DNA of 64,000 nucleotides. It comes from Wenjunlia tyrosinilytica. Its GTDB lineage: Bacteria; Actinomycetota; Actinomycetes; Streptomycetales; Streptomycetaceae. The notes below the pieces were generated by a model. The model made no database searches. It was not told the origin of the DNA and was given only the letters and a program-made list of their open reading frames with translations. The stretch is from assembly GCF_014646055.1 (NCBI RefSeq), contig NZ_BMMS01000018.1:62001-126000 (forward strand), written 5' to 3'. The position numbers and the translations under genes are program-made. Positions 35,185 through 43,293 of this stretch are shown piece after piece (position 1 is the stretch's first letter; each line of letters starts with the position of its first letter).

Positions 35185-38100
35185 TGGCCCCGGAAGGAAG
35201 GCGCCCCCCGATCGCGCCCGCGGACGAAGTGGCCGGGTCGCCTCACCGCGGCATGAACCGGGGTGCGCGTCGCCACGCCTCCGGCCGGAGGACATCGGCC
35301 GATCCCCTGTGGTACGAGGTGGCGGACGCCCTCTGGCTCGCCGAGCGGATCGCCGCGGCCGACAGCCCCCGGCCTGCCGAACCGCACTCCGACGAGCCGG
35401 AGGAGGGCGGCAGTTCCGACGTCCCGGACGATCCCGGCCCCGCCGCCGACGAGCCGTCCTGGCCGTCGGCGGGGAGCGAAGCCTCCGACGCCCCGACGCC
35501 CGGCCACCTGCCACCGGACGTACCCGGCCGGCCGCCACCGGAGACGACCGCGACGGCGCCCTCGACCGCCACCGGCCGCGTTCGGCCCGGCGGAAGGAGT
35601 GGAAGCCCCCCTCCCCCGGGCCGGTTACGCGGTCCCGGAGGGCGGCGCGGCCATCGCGGCCTGGCCGTCGACCCGCTGATCCGCGCCGTGCGTCCGTTGC
35701 GCCAGACCGTGGAGTCCGTTCACGAGTTCAGGCTCGACGAGGAGGCCACGGCGGAATGCATGGCGGCCGACCCCGCCATGTGGACCCCGGTGTGCGAACC
35801 GGAGGAAGAACTCCGCTCCGAGGTCGTCCTCGTCGTCGACGCCGGCCCCACGATGCTGATCTGGCAGGAGACCGTCGCGCAATTGGACGAACTCCTCGTG
35901 AGGTCCGGAAGCTTCAGGTCCACCCGGGTGCGGCGGCTGCGCACGGACTCCTCCATTCCCGAGGACGTGACCCTGCTGTCGTCGTCCGTGCCGGGGGTGG
36001 GATACGACCCCGGGGAACTCATCGATCCCACCGGCCGCCGTATCGTCCTCGTGCTCACGGACGGCTTGGCGCCCGCCTGGGACTCCCAGGCCGTGCTGCC
36101 ACTGCTGCAACGGTGGGGGAGGGTGATGCCCGTCGCCGTCGTGCACCTCCTCCCGTCCACCCTGTGGCACCGCTCGGGGCTGGACCCCCAACGACTCGGC
36201 CTGCGGGCCACTTCGCCGTGGCAACCCAACTCCCGGCTCGACTGGGTCTCCAGGGGCATACCGCGGGATCTGCTCGACCCGGTGGCCCAGCCGGTCCCCG
36301 ACGGCGCTGTCCCCGTCCCCGTGCTGGAGCTCGACCCGCGCTGGCTGCGGGCATGGGTCGGCCTGCTCGTCGGCGGCCGCGCGGAGTGGACGACCATGAC
36401 GGGTGTGCTGGCCGGGCCGTGGAAGGGCCCCAGGGACGCCGCTCGGGCGGCGCCGGTGCCGGAGGCGACGGCGCTGGAGAAGGTCCTGTCCTTCCGCGCG
36501 CAGGCGACCCCGGAGGCGTTCATGCTTGCCGCCCGGCTCGCCGCGGCGCCCCTGCGGCTGCCCGTCATCAAGAGGGTGCAGGAGCGGCTCGTCCCGGCTT
36601 CGCGGGCCTCGCACGTGAGCGAGTTGCTCATGAGTCCCCTGGTGTCCGCCTCTTCCGGCGAGGGAGCGCCCGGCTTCGCGTTCGACTTCGCCCCCGGGGT
36701 GCGCGAGGAACTGCTGGCGACCGCTCGCCGTGCCGAGACCGTCCGGGTGCTCAAGACCGTGGCCGACGCCATGGAGGAGTGCGGCGGGGGATACTCCCCC
36801 GACCTGGTGGAGGCGCTGACCACACCGGGGACCGCTTCGGCCCCTCGGGTCACGCAGAGCAGCGCGCCCCTGCTGCGGATCGAGCAGCAAGTGATGCAGG
36901 CGATGTCGGGGCAGCACCTCAGTCGGGCCCGGCAGCTCTCGGAACTTCTCGGGGATCCGGCCGCTCCCGGCGGCTCTGCACCATCCGGGGTGTCTTCCGG
37001 CGACACGGCTCCAGACCGTGACCCGGACCGCAGATCACCTGAGAAAGTGAGCCGGCCCCACGGCTCGTCGGGCGCGCAGTTCGCCGCGGACCGGCAACCG
37101 TCCACGAGCCTCCGCGCGACCGGTCAGGAGGCCCAAACGAACACTGGAGGGACGCAAGTGACTCAGACCACCGCGGAGCCGACCGCGGAGCGGCGGTACT
37201 CAACCGGGCGGCCGGCGGTGTGGGGCAACATCCCGCAACGCAACCCCAATTTCACCGGCCGCGAAGAGCTCCTGGCTGCCCTGCGAGAGCGGCTGGAGGC
37301 AGGCACCACCGCGGTCCTGCCCGAGGCCCTGCACGGCATGGGCGGTGTAGGCAAGTCCCAGTTGGCAGTTGAATACGTATACCGCCATCAAGCCGATTAC
37401 GACGTCATTTGGTGGATTCCCTCCGAGCGCAAGGCGCAGGCCGCCCAGGCGCTGGTGGAGCTGGCCCAGCAGATGCGCCTGCCGGTGAAGGGCGAGGCCA
37501 ACCAGGCGGTGCCCGCGCTTCGGGAGGCGCTTCGCCGGGGAGAGCCCTACGAGCGATGGCTCCTTGTCTTCGACAACGCCGAAAGTCCGGACACTGTGCG
37601 GGAGTTCTTCCCACAGGGAGGATCCGGGTCGATTCTCGTGACATCACGCAATCTGCAGTGGGGCAGCGTGGCACGCCCCCTCGAAGTCGACGTGTTCGCG
37701 CGCGAGGAGAGCAAGTCACTGCTGCGCCGCCGTGATCCCGGCCTCACCGAGGAGGAGTCGGAGCGGCTCGCCGTCGCGCTGGGAGACCTGCCCCTCGCCG
37801 TGGAGCAGGCGGCAGCCTGGCGCGCGGAGACCGGGATGCCCGCGGACGAATACCTGCGGCTGTTCGAGCAGAAGCGCACCGAACTGCTCGAGGTCTCCCC
37901 GCCGTTGGACTACCAGCTGCCCGTCGCCGCGGCCTGGAACGTCTCGCTCGACCAGATCGAGCTGCGCAACCCGGCGGCGCTGCAGCTCCTCCAGGTCGCC
38001 TCGTTCCTCGCTCCCGAGCCCGTGGCGCGGTCCCTGTTCTCCAGCGCCCGCAACGCCTCCATCGCGCCCGAGCTGGACGCGGCCCTGAGGGATCCGCTGC

Positions 38101-39689
38101 GACTCGCCCGAGCCATCAGGGAGATCAACCGCTACTCCTTGGCGCGCATCGACCACCGGAAGAACTCCATTCAGATGCACCGGCTGGTCCAGGCGGTGCT
38201 CCTGAGCCGGATGACCGAGGAGGAGCGCGACACGATGCTCCGCGGAGCCCGCGCGCTCATCGCCTCCGGCGACCCGAACAACCCCGAGTCGGCCGAGGCC
38301 TGGCCCCGCTACGCCGAGCTGTACCCCCACGTGGTCGCCTCCAAGGCGGAGGAGTCCGACGACCCCTGGGTCCGCGAGCTTGTCATGAACACCGCCAAGT
38401 ACTTGTACCGGTGGGGCGAGCACGAAGAGGCCAGGGCGTTCTCCCAGCGCGCCTACGAGACCTGGAAGCGGGAGCGGGGCGAGGAGGACGAGTCCACACT
38501 CGTCATGGCCCAGTGGCTGGGCTTCATGCTCTTCGCCGTCGGCCGCTACAGGGAGGCGGCCGAGCTCAACGCGCACACGCTGAGCATCTACGAGGAGACC
38601 GTCCCCGAGGACCGCGAGGACGCCCTCGAGGCCATCGGAGCCGTGGCCATCGACCACCGGGTCCAGGGCGACTTCGCCCGCGCCCTGGAGCTGTCGGAGA
38701 CCGTCTACACCCGGTCGATGCACGCCTTCGGTGAGGACGACCCCACGACGCTGAACGCGGCGCACAACCTCGCCGTGAGTCTGCGTCTGGCCGGAGAGTT
38801 CGCGCGCGCCCGCGACCTCGACGACGAGACATGGCAGCGCAAGGTCCAGGTCTTCGGCGAGGACCACGAGCTGAGCCTGATCACCCGTGCCGGCCTCACC
38901 ATCGACCGGCGTGAGCTGGGCGACTACGTGGAGGCGCGCAAGGAGCAGGAGGACAGCGTCCAGAAGTACCGCCAGCTCATGGGCGACGGACACCCCGGCA
39001 CCCTGCGGGCGGAGCGCCACCTGTCGGTCGCGTTGCGCAAGGCGGGAGCACACGAGCAGGCACGCGAGCTGTCCGACGCGGTGACGAGGAAGTTCACGGC
39101 CCGCTACGGCGTCGAGCACCCCGACACCACCGCTGCTGCCCTGAACCACTCGGTGGACCTGCGGCAGACCGGCGACCTGGCGGCGGCGAAGGAGCGGGGC
39201 CAGGAACTCCTCGAGCGCTACACCGGAACCCTGGGGGAAGAGCATCCGCACACCGTCTCCACCGCGGTCAACCTGGCCATCACGCTGCGGCTGATGGGCG
39301 AGCTCGAAGCCGCGCTGCGCATGGACGAGAAGGCCCTCGAGACCTTCCGCCTGCGTTTGTCGGACGACCACCCCTCGACTCTGGTGTGCCGCACCAACCT
39401 GGCCAGCGACCTCTACGCGCTGGGTGAGTTCGACCGAGCCCTGGAGCTCGACACCGACACCCTGGAGCGGTCCACCAGGGTGCTGGGTGAGTCCCACCCC
39501 TCGACCCTCGCCATCGCGCTCAACCGTGCCCTGGACCTGCGGGCGCTGCGCCACACGCAGGAGGCCGAGGAACTGCACGCAAGGGCTCTGGCCGGGTTCC
39601 AGGGGGTGCTGGGCAGCGACCACCCGGCCACCATGGCGGCCTCGGGGTGGATGAGGGCCGACTGCGACATCGACCCGATGCCGCTGTGA
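35184..39689 (+). CDS. SAV_2336/vWA-like + NB-ARC NTPase + TPR fusion protein (FxSxx-COOH system TPR type)
   Basis: A 1501-aa signalling protein. Residues 1-190 are disordered and Pro/Arg-rich. From about 210 a vWA-like fold appears (EVVLVVDAGPTM, a degenerate MIDAS) as in the SAV_2336 family. From about 660 the second half is a STAND NTPase: RNPNFTGREELL, Walker A GMGGVGKS (718-725) and Walker B WLLVFDNAE. It is followed by about ten kinesin-light-chain-like TPR repeats (HPxTL...NLAxxL...GE) to the C-terminus. This second half matches the FxSxx-COOH system TPR family. Codon 148 is TTA. A strong internal start lies at codon 659. Confidence 0.88.
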   Translation: MAPEGRRPPIAPADEVAGSPHRGMNRGARRHASGRRTSADPLWYEVADALWLAERIAAADSPRPAEPHSDEPEEGGSSDVPDDPGPAADEPSWPSAGSEASDAPTPGHLPPDVPGRPPPETTATAPSTATGRVRPGGRSGSPPPPGRLRGPGGRRGHRGLAVDPLIRAVRPLRQTVESVHEFRLDEEATAECMAADPAMWTPVCEPEEELRSEVVLVVDAGPTMLIWQETVAQLDELLVRSGSFRSTRVRRLRTDSSIPEDVTLLSSSVPGVGYDPGELIDPTGRRIVLVLTDGLAPAWDSQAVLPLLQRWGRVMPVAVVHLLPSTLWHRSGLDPQRLGLRATSPWQPNSRLDWVSRGIPRDLLDPVAQPVPDGAVPVPVLELDPRWLRAWVGLLVGGRAEWTTMTGVLAGPWKGPRDAARAAPVPEATALEKVLSFRAQATPEAFMLAARLAAAPLRLPVIKRVQERLVPASRASHVSELLMSPLVSASSGEGAPGFAFDFAPGVREELLATARRAETVRVLKTVADAMEECGGGYSPDLVEALTTPGTASAPRVTQSSAPLLRIEQQVMQAMSGQHLSRARQLSELLGDPAAPGGSAPSGVSSGDTAPDRDPDRRSPEKVSRPHGSSGAQFAADRQPSTSLRATGQEAQTNTGGTQVTQTTAEPTAERRYSTGRPAVWGNIPQRNPNFTGREELLAALRERLEAGTTAVLPEALHGMGGVGKSQLAVEYVYRHQADYDVIWWIPSERKAQAAQALVELAQQMRLPVKGEANQAVPALREALRRGEPYERWLLVFDNAESPDTVREFFPQGGSGSILVTSRNLQWGSVARPLEVDVFAREESKSLLRRRDPGLTEEESERLAVALGDLPLAVEQAAAWRAETGMPADEYLRLFEQKRTELLEVSPPLDYQLPVAAAWNVSLDQIELRNPAALQLLQVASFLAPEPVARSLFSSARNASIAPELDAALRDPLRLARAIREINRYSLARIDHRKNSIQMHRLVQAVLLSRMTEEERDTMLRGARALIASGDPNNPESAEAWPRYAELYPHVVASKAEESDDPWVRELVMNTAKYLYRWGEHEEARAFSQRAYETWKRERGEEDESTLVMAQWLGFMLFAVGRYREAAELNAHTLSIYEETVPEDREDALEAIGAVAIDHRVQGDFARALELSETVYTRSMHAFGEDDPTTLNAAHNLAVSLRLAGEFARARDLDDETWQRKVQVFGEDHELSLITRAGLTIDRRELGDYVEARKEQEDSVQKYRQLMGDGHPGTLRAERHLSVALRKAGAHEQARELSDAVTRKFTARYGVEHPDTTAAALNHSVDLRQTGDLAAAKERGQELLERYTGTLGEEHPHTVSTAVNLAITLRLMGELEAALRMDEKALETFRLRLSDDHPSTLVCRTNLASDLYALGEFDRALELDTDTLERSTRVLGESHPSTLAIALNRALDLRALRHTQEAEELHARALAGFQGVLGSDHPATMAASGWMRADCDIDPMPL
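37146..37160 (+). promoter_or_regulatory. Internal ribosome binding site and GTG start within the fusion gene
   Basis: GGAGGG at 37146-37151 is followed six nt later by an in-frame GTG (codon 659), exactly at the border between the vWA half and the NB-ARC half. It would yield an 843-aa NB-ARC/TPR protein from the same mRNA, free of the TTA codon at position 148. Confidence 0.6.
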
Positions 39690-39710
39690 CCCGGCCGGCC
39701 GGGCGCTGGG

Positions 39711-41567
39711 TCAACCGGCGTCCGGCCGCAGGGCAGGCCCGAGCCACAGGGCCAGCTCCCGTACCGAAGGGGTCTTTCCGGCCTCACTGAGGATCGCCTG
39801 CCGCACCGCTCGGACGAGTTCCGGGCGGTGCAGCAGTATGTGGTCGCTGTCACCCGTCCCGTGCAGGCACATGGCCAGCCCCGCCAGGTGCGGCGGCGAG
39901 TCGGGACGCTCCACCAAAGCGGCCTCGTAGCGTTCGCCCGCCTCTTCCAGGTCGCCGGACACGTAGTCGAGGTCCGCCGGAACGGCGCCGGACACCTGCT
40001 GCCCGGGGTTCGGATCGGCACGCAGACGGCGGAATTCGACGGGGTCGACCAGCTGGAGCCTTGCCAGCACCGCGCGAGTGTCGAGCCACTGCGCACGCGG
40101 GTCGGATACGACACGGGATTGTTCAACGCTTGTGAGCGGCAAGGGCACCGCCTGGCCCCGGGACCAGGCTCGAGCCAGCTCGGCCACGAGCTCGCGGTCG
40201 GGTCGAAGATGCCACAGGCGCCAGCTGATCCGGTGGTCCACAGCCGCCGCCTCGGCGGCCGACAGCACGTTGGCGGGCACCGGTTCGGTCTGCCAGGAGG
40301 CCAGCCGTTGCGACAAGGTGTCCACGAGATGCCGGCCGTAGTCCGTGAGTTCGGGGCGTTCCTGGAGAATCCGCAGGGCGGAGAGCGTCTGACGCCTCCA
40401 CAGGGCGAACTCGTATTGAGCGAGGTCGGCCTCGGGTCCGCTCAGCCGCGTTCGGCGCTCCCGCCAGAAGCAGGTGACTCCGGAGAAGGCGTAGACGCCC
40501 TGCAGGAGTCCCTTGGCGGGGCGGGGATCGTCCCGCCAAGGGGCGTACAACGGCTCCGGCCCGGCGTCGCCGTCGCAGAGGTCGACCAGCCTCTGGAGGC
40601 CGTTGAGCTTGATGTGCTGGAACTCGTGGATCAGGGTCACCGCCAACTCGGACGCGGTGCCCGGCTGGGAGGCGAGGGCCGAGCCGAATGCGTCGGCTCC
40701 GGAGGCACTGTAGACGCGGAAACGTTCCCCCTGATACACGGGAACGATCTCCTTCAGGCCGCGGGCGAGAGTCTCAGCGGCCGCGGGCTGTTCCTCGTTC
40801 AGGAGCGACCACGCCTCGTCGAACAGCTCACGCCACCTGTCCACCGCGGCGGGAGGACACCTTTGCGCCAACGTGGGCACCTGGAGCGCCCGATACGGAT
40901 CCAGGTCGTCGAACGCAATGTCGATGGACCGTGCGCGCGCCTGTGCCCTGAGCCTGCGCACGCTCTGCCAGCCCGGCGCGTCGTCGCGCGGATTCGGCGG
41001 CAGTTCGACGACATGAGCGTCCACCCGGACCGTGGTCGGCCCGGCGGCGCGGCGCGCCCTGGCGATTCCCCAGAGAGTCTTGCCGCGAGGTGGCATCGAC
41101 GCCCCGCCGAGCGAGGGAAGCACCGCCAGTTCGCCGTACACGGGGATGCTCATATGGAAATCCAGCCCCGCCAGTGTCGCGGCGGCGGCGGCCAGGGCGT
41201 GCAGGTAGCCGACCTCTGCCCACAGTGGCGCCGGCGTCGCGGGAGCGGCACCGTGAAGTCGGCGCAGGACATGCGCGCACCATCTCCCTACCTGCGGCGT
41301 GAGCAGCAGTGATTCCACAGCCTCGGGGGCCTGCTGATGCGACCGCACGAGCAGCGTCCAGGCGTGGTCCACGGAAGGCAGCCGCCCGGTGGCGCCCGGG
41401 CGCTCGCGGGCACTGCGCAGCAGGGCATAGAGCATGAGCATGCGATGGCTGCGCTCGGCGGCCAGCAGCGCGTCGATTGCCTCCGCGCCGGCATCGCCTG
41501 CCGCGAAAGCGGTGAAATGGTCGACGATCAGGCGGTGCCGCTGGAACCCAGGGTCGGAGTCCACCAC
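39711..41567 (-). CDS. HExxH-motif peptide-modifying enzyme (aKG-HExxH-type peptide beta-hydroxylase family)
   Basis: A 618-aa protein. LIHEFQHIKL gives HEFQH at 314-318, the metal-binding HExxH of a family found next to FxSxx-COOH peptides. It is thought to hydroxylate the precursor with 2-oxoglutarate, and not to act as a protease. The rest is mostly helical, with a C-terminal TPR-like part. The GTG at 41567 starts 6 nt after the stop of the FxsA-like peptide gene without its own clear ribosome binding site, so translation probably depends on that gene. It converges with the fusion gene, 21 bp away. Confidence 0.85.
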   Translation of the reverse strand: MVDSDPGFQRHRLIVDHFTAFAAGDAGAEAIDALLAAERSHRMLMLYALLRSARERPGATGRLPSVDHAWTLLVRSHQQAPEAVESLLLTPQVGRWCAHVLRRLHGAAPATPAPLWAEVGYLHALAAAAATLAGLDFHMSIPVYGELAVLPSLGGASMPPRGKTLWGIARARRAAGPTTVRVDAHVVELPPNPRDDAPGWQSVRRLRAQARARSIDIAFDDLDPYRALQVPTLAQRCPPAAVDRWRELFDEAWSLLNEEQPAAAETLARGLKEIVPVYQGERFRVYSASGADAFGSALASQPGTASELAVTLIHEFQHIKLNGLQRLVDLCDGDAGPEPLYAPWRDDPRPAKGLLQGVYAFSGVTCFWRERRTRLSGPEADLAQYEFALWRRQTLSALRILQERPELTDYGRHLVDTLSQRLASWQTEPVPANVLSAAEAAAVDHRISWRLWHLRPDRELVAELARAWSRGQAVPLPLTSVEQSRVVSDPRAQWLDTRAVLARLQLVDPVEFRRLRADPNPGQQVSGAVPADLDYVSGDLEEAGERYEAALVERPDSPPHLAGLAMCLHGTGDSDHILLHRPELVRAVRQAILSEAGKTPSVRELALWLGPALRPDAG

Positions 41568-41573
41568 GCCGGG

Positions 41574-41738
41574 CTAGGAATTCGAGCCGGCGACGCTGTT
41601 CTGTGGGTCGGCTATCTGCTGGAGAAGACGGGCCATGGCAGGCGCGAGAATCCGGTCGTCCTGCATGTCCAGAACTTCAATGCTGACCCCTGTCAGATCG
41701 ACGAGATCGGACTCTATTGCCGCCTGGGGCAGATCCAT
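41574..41738 (-). CDS. FxsA-like precursor peptide with a degenerate C-terminus
   Basis: A 54-aa peptide starting MDLPQ at ATG 41738 with a very strong AAGGAGGAG upstream. The middle, DLVDLTGVSIEVLD, and the QQIADPQNSVAG segment resemble FxsA (FXSXX-COOH) peptides. It ends AGSNS: Ser stands at position -3, but the required Phe at -5 is Ala, and by alignment to family tails the Phe is replaced and the last two residues are missing. It lies between caspase and HExxH genes, so it is the likely substrate of the latter. Confidence 0.82.
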   Translation of the reverse strand: MDLPQAAIESDLVDLTGVSIEVLDMQDDRILAPAMARLLQQIADPQNSVAGSNS

Positions 41739-41862
41739 CGTGCCGACTCCTCCTTCTGCGGCCCGAGTCGCCATCGCGCCGCTCGTTCCATGATGTGCCA
41801 ACTCCCCAAGCTGGGGAAGACCGAGTCCAGGCCACGAACCACGGGCGGACGAAGGGTGGCGG

Positions 41863-43062
41863 TCACCTTTCCGCATGGTTCATCAACTCCGCGGCGGCAG
41901 CGTCCACTTGCTCAATGGCAGCCGAGCCGTTCGCAAAGAATCGGACGGATTCCACCAGTTCCTCCAGGGCTCCTGGGTACCGCAGACAGGTGCGAACGAT
42001 GTCCAGCGTGTCCGTGCGGGCGGCCGGGTGCCGGCGGACCGAGGCGTAGACCTCGAGGCGCAGCAGTCCCAACACCTGTTCACGGGCGGCCGGTTCGGTC
42101 ATGGCGGGAAGCTCGAGCAGTGCCTCCACGAACGCCGTCAGCGCACGGAGCGGCGGCGCGGAGGTGGCGGCGGGCCCGCCCGCGGCTCGCTGCCTCGGGT
42201 CGGACGGCGGCTCCCGCAGCACCTGTCCCACATCCCCGGCGGGGCTCCGGTGCCAGAAGTATGTGGGGGTCTGCCGTGTCCGCCCCTGTTCCCGCAAGGC
42301 GGTGAAGCGGCGGTTGAGGGTGGTGGTCAGCTCGTGCGGGTCCGGGAGCCACGACCCTCCTGCGGGGGTGGGGGCAGGGGTCTGGAGGAGGTCGAGCACC
42401 TCGCGGCTGAACAGGCCGCCGCGCGGGCTGCCCCGGTTGATCGCCGACTGGCCGGGGCCCGCGGCGAAGAGGACGAACTGCTCGCGGCCCGGGACGGACA
42501 GGCCCGCCGCCGGGGTCTCCAACGGCAGGGTGCGGTCGAGCGACTGAGGGTCGGCGAAGCGCTGGCACGCGTCGATCAGCCACATCTGCCGCTGGAAGGA
42601 GGGGATGAGGTCGGTGCGGAACGAGGCGAGGGTCGGGTCGACCGCCAGATTGGTCCGGTCCTCGTCCGAGGCGTCGGCGTGGAACAGCCGTTTGTCGCCA
42701 TGGATGTCGACGGCGCCGTGTCCCATCCACACCACGCACAGCAAGTCGCCCCGCTCGGCCGTAAGTTGACGGAAGAGTACTTCGTGGACGTGTTGACGCC
42801 GCGCGGGCGTCACCGCGAGGGACAGGCGTGACTGGTCGAGCAGATGGGTGTTGGCCGGCAGCGGGGAGGCCAGCAGCCTGATCCGCTCCGGCGGCACGCC
42901 GCGGTCGAGGAACCACCGGGTGAAGGCGAGGGCGTCCCTCACCGGCCCGTCGAGACTCCAGGCGGAACCGGCCGCGTAGACCTCGGCGGCCACGACGACC
43001 ACGCTGGTGCGCGCCGGATCGGTGTTTCGCCACTCGGAGGCGGCCGGTGAGTCGGGGGACAC
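41863..43062 (-). CDS. Caspase-like protease (C14-type) with effector-associated domain
   Basis: A 399-aa protein. Residues about 18-285 form a caspase/metacaspase-like domain: catalytic His115 in VWMGHG and Cys166 in LIDACQ, both in the expected places after hydrophobic strands. Residues about 303-395 are an EAD2-like helical domain homologous to that of the VMAP protein (shared RTC, then P, then L..LV pattern). The GTG at 43062 has AAGGA upstream. It heads the operon caspase, FxsA-like peptide, HExxH enzyme. It is the probable killing or processing effector of the system. Confidence 0.87.
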   Translation of the reverse strand: MSPDSPAASEWRNTDPARTSVVVVAAEVYAAGSAWSLDGPVRDALAFTRWFLDRGVPPERIRLLASPLPANTHLLDQSRLSLAVTPARRQHVHEVLFRQLTAERGDLLCVVWMGHGAVDIHGDKRLFHADASDEDRTNLAVDPTLASFRTDLIPSFQRQMWLIDACQRFADPQSLDRTLPLETPAAGLSVPGREQFVLFAAGPGQSAINRGSPRGGLFSREVLDLLQTPAPTPAGGSWLPDPHELTTTLNRRFTALREQGRTRQTPTYFWHRSPAGDVGQVLREPPSDPRQRAAGGPAATSAPPLRALTAFVEALLELPAMTEPAAREQVLGLLRLEVYASVRRHPAARTDTLDIVRTCLRYPGALEELVESVRFFANGSAAIEQVDAAAAELMNHAER

Positions 43063-43293
43063 AGGAGTGGTCCTTCCCCTGTCCCGGCTCCGCGAAGCGC
43101 GCCGGTGCCGGCTGGGAAGTCCGCGACCGGAGAGTCACGACGGCGGTACTCGTCGGCCGAGGGTCCGCCGGTGCCCGCCGAGAAGCCGCCGGTGGCAGCC
43201 GCGGGCCTGCGGGCCTGCGCCCGTCGGCGGCACCGGAGGACTGGCGCCGACGGCGGCGCCGGGGCTCGCCGACTCCCGCCGAAAGGCCGCCTG

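Noticed and set aside
37158-39689. Treating the NB-ARC/TPR half as a separate gene
   Set aside because: The reading frame is continuous from 35184 with no stop; the internal start is reported as a possible second start instead.
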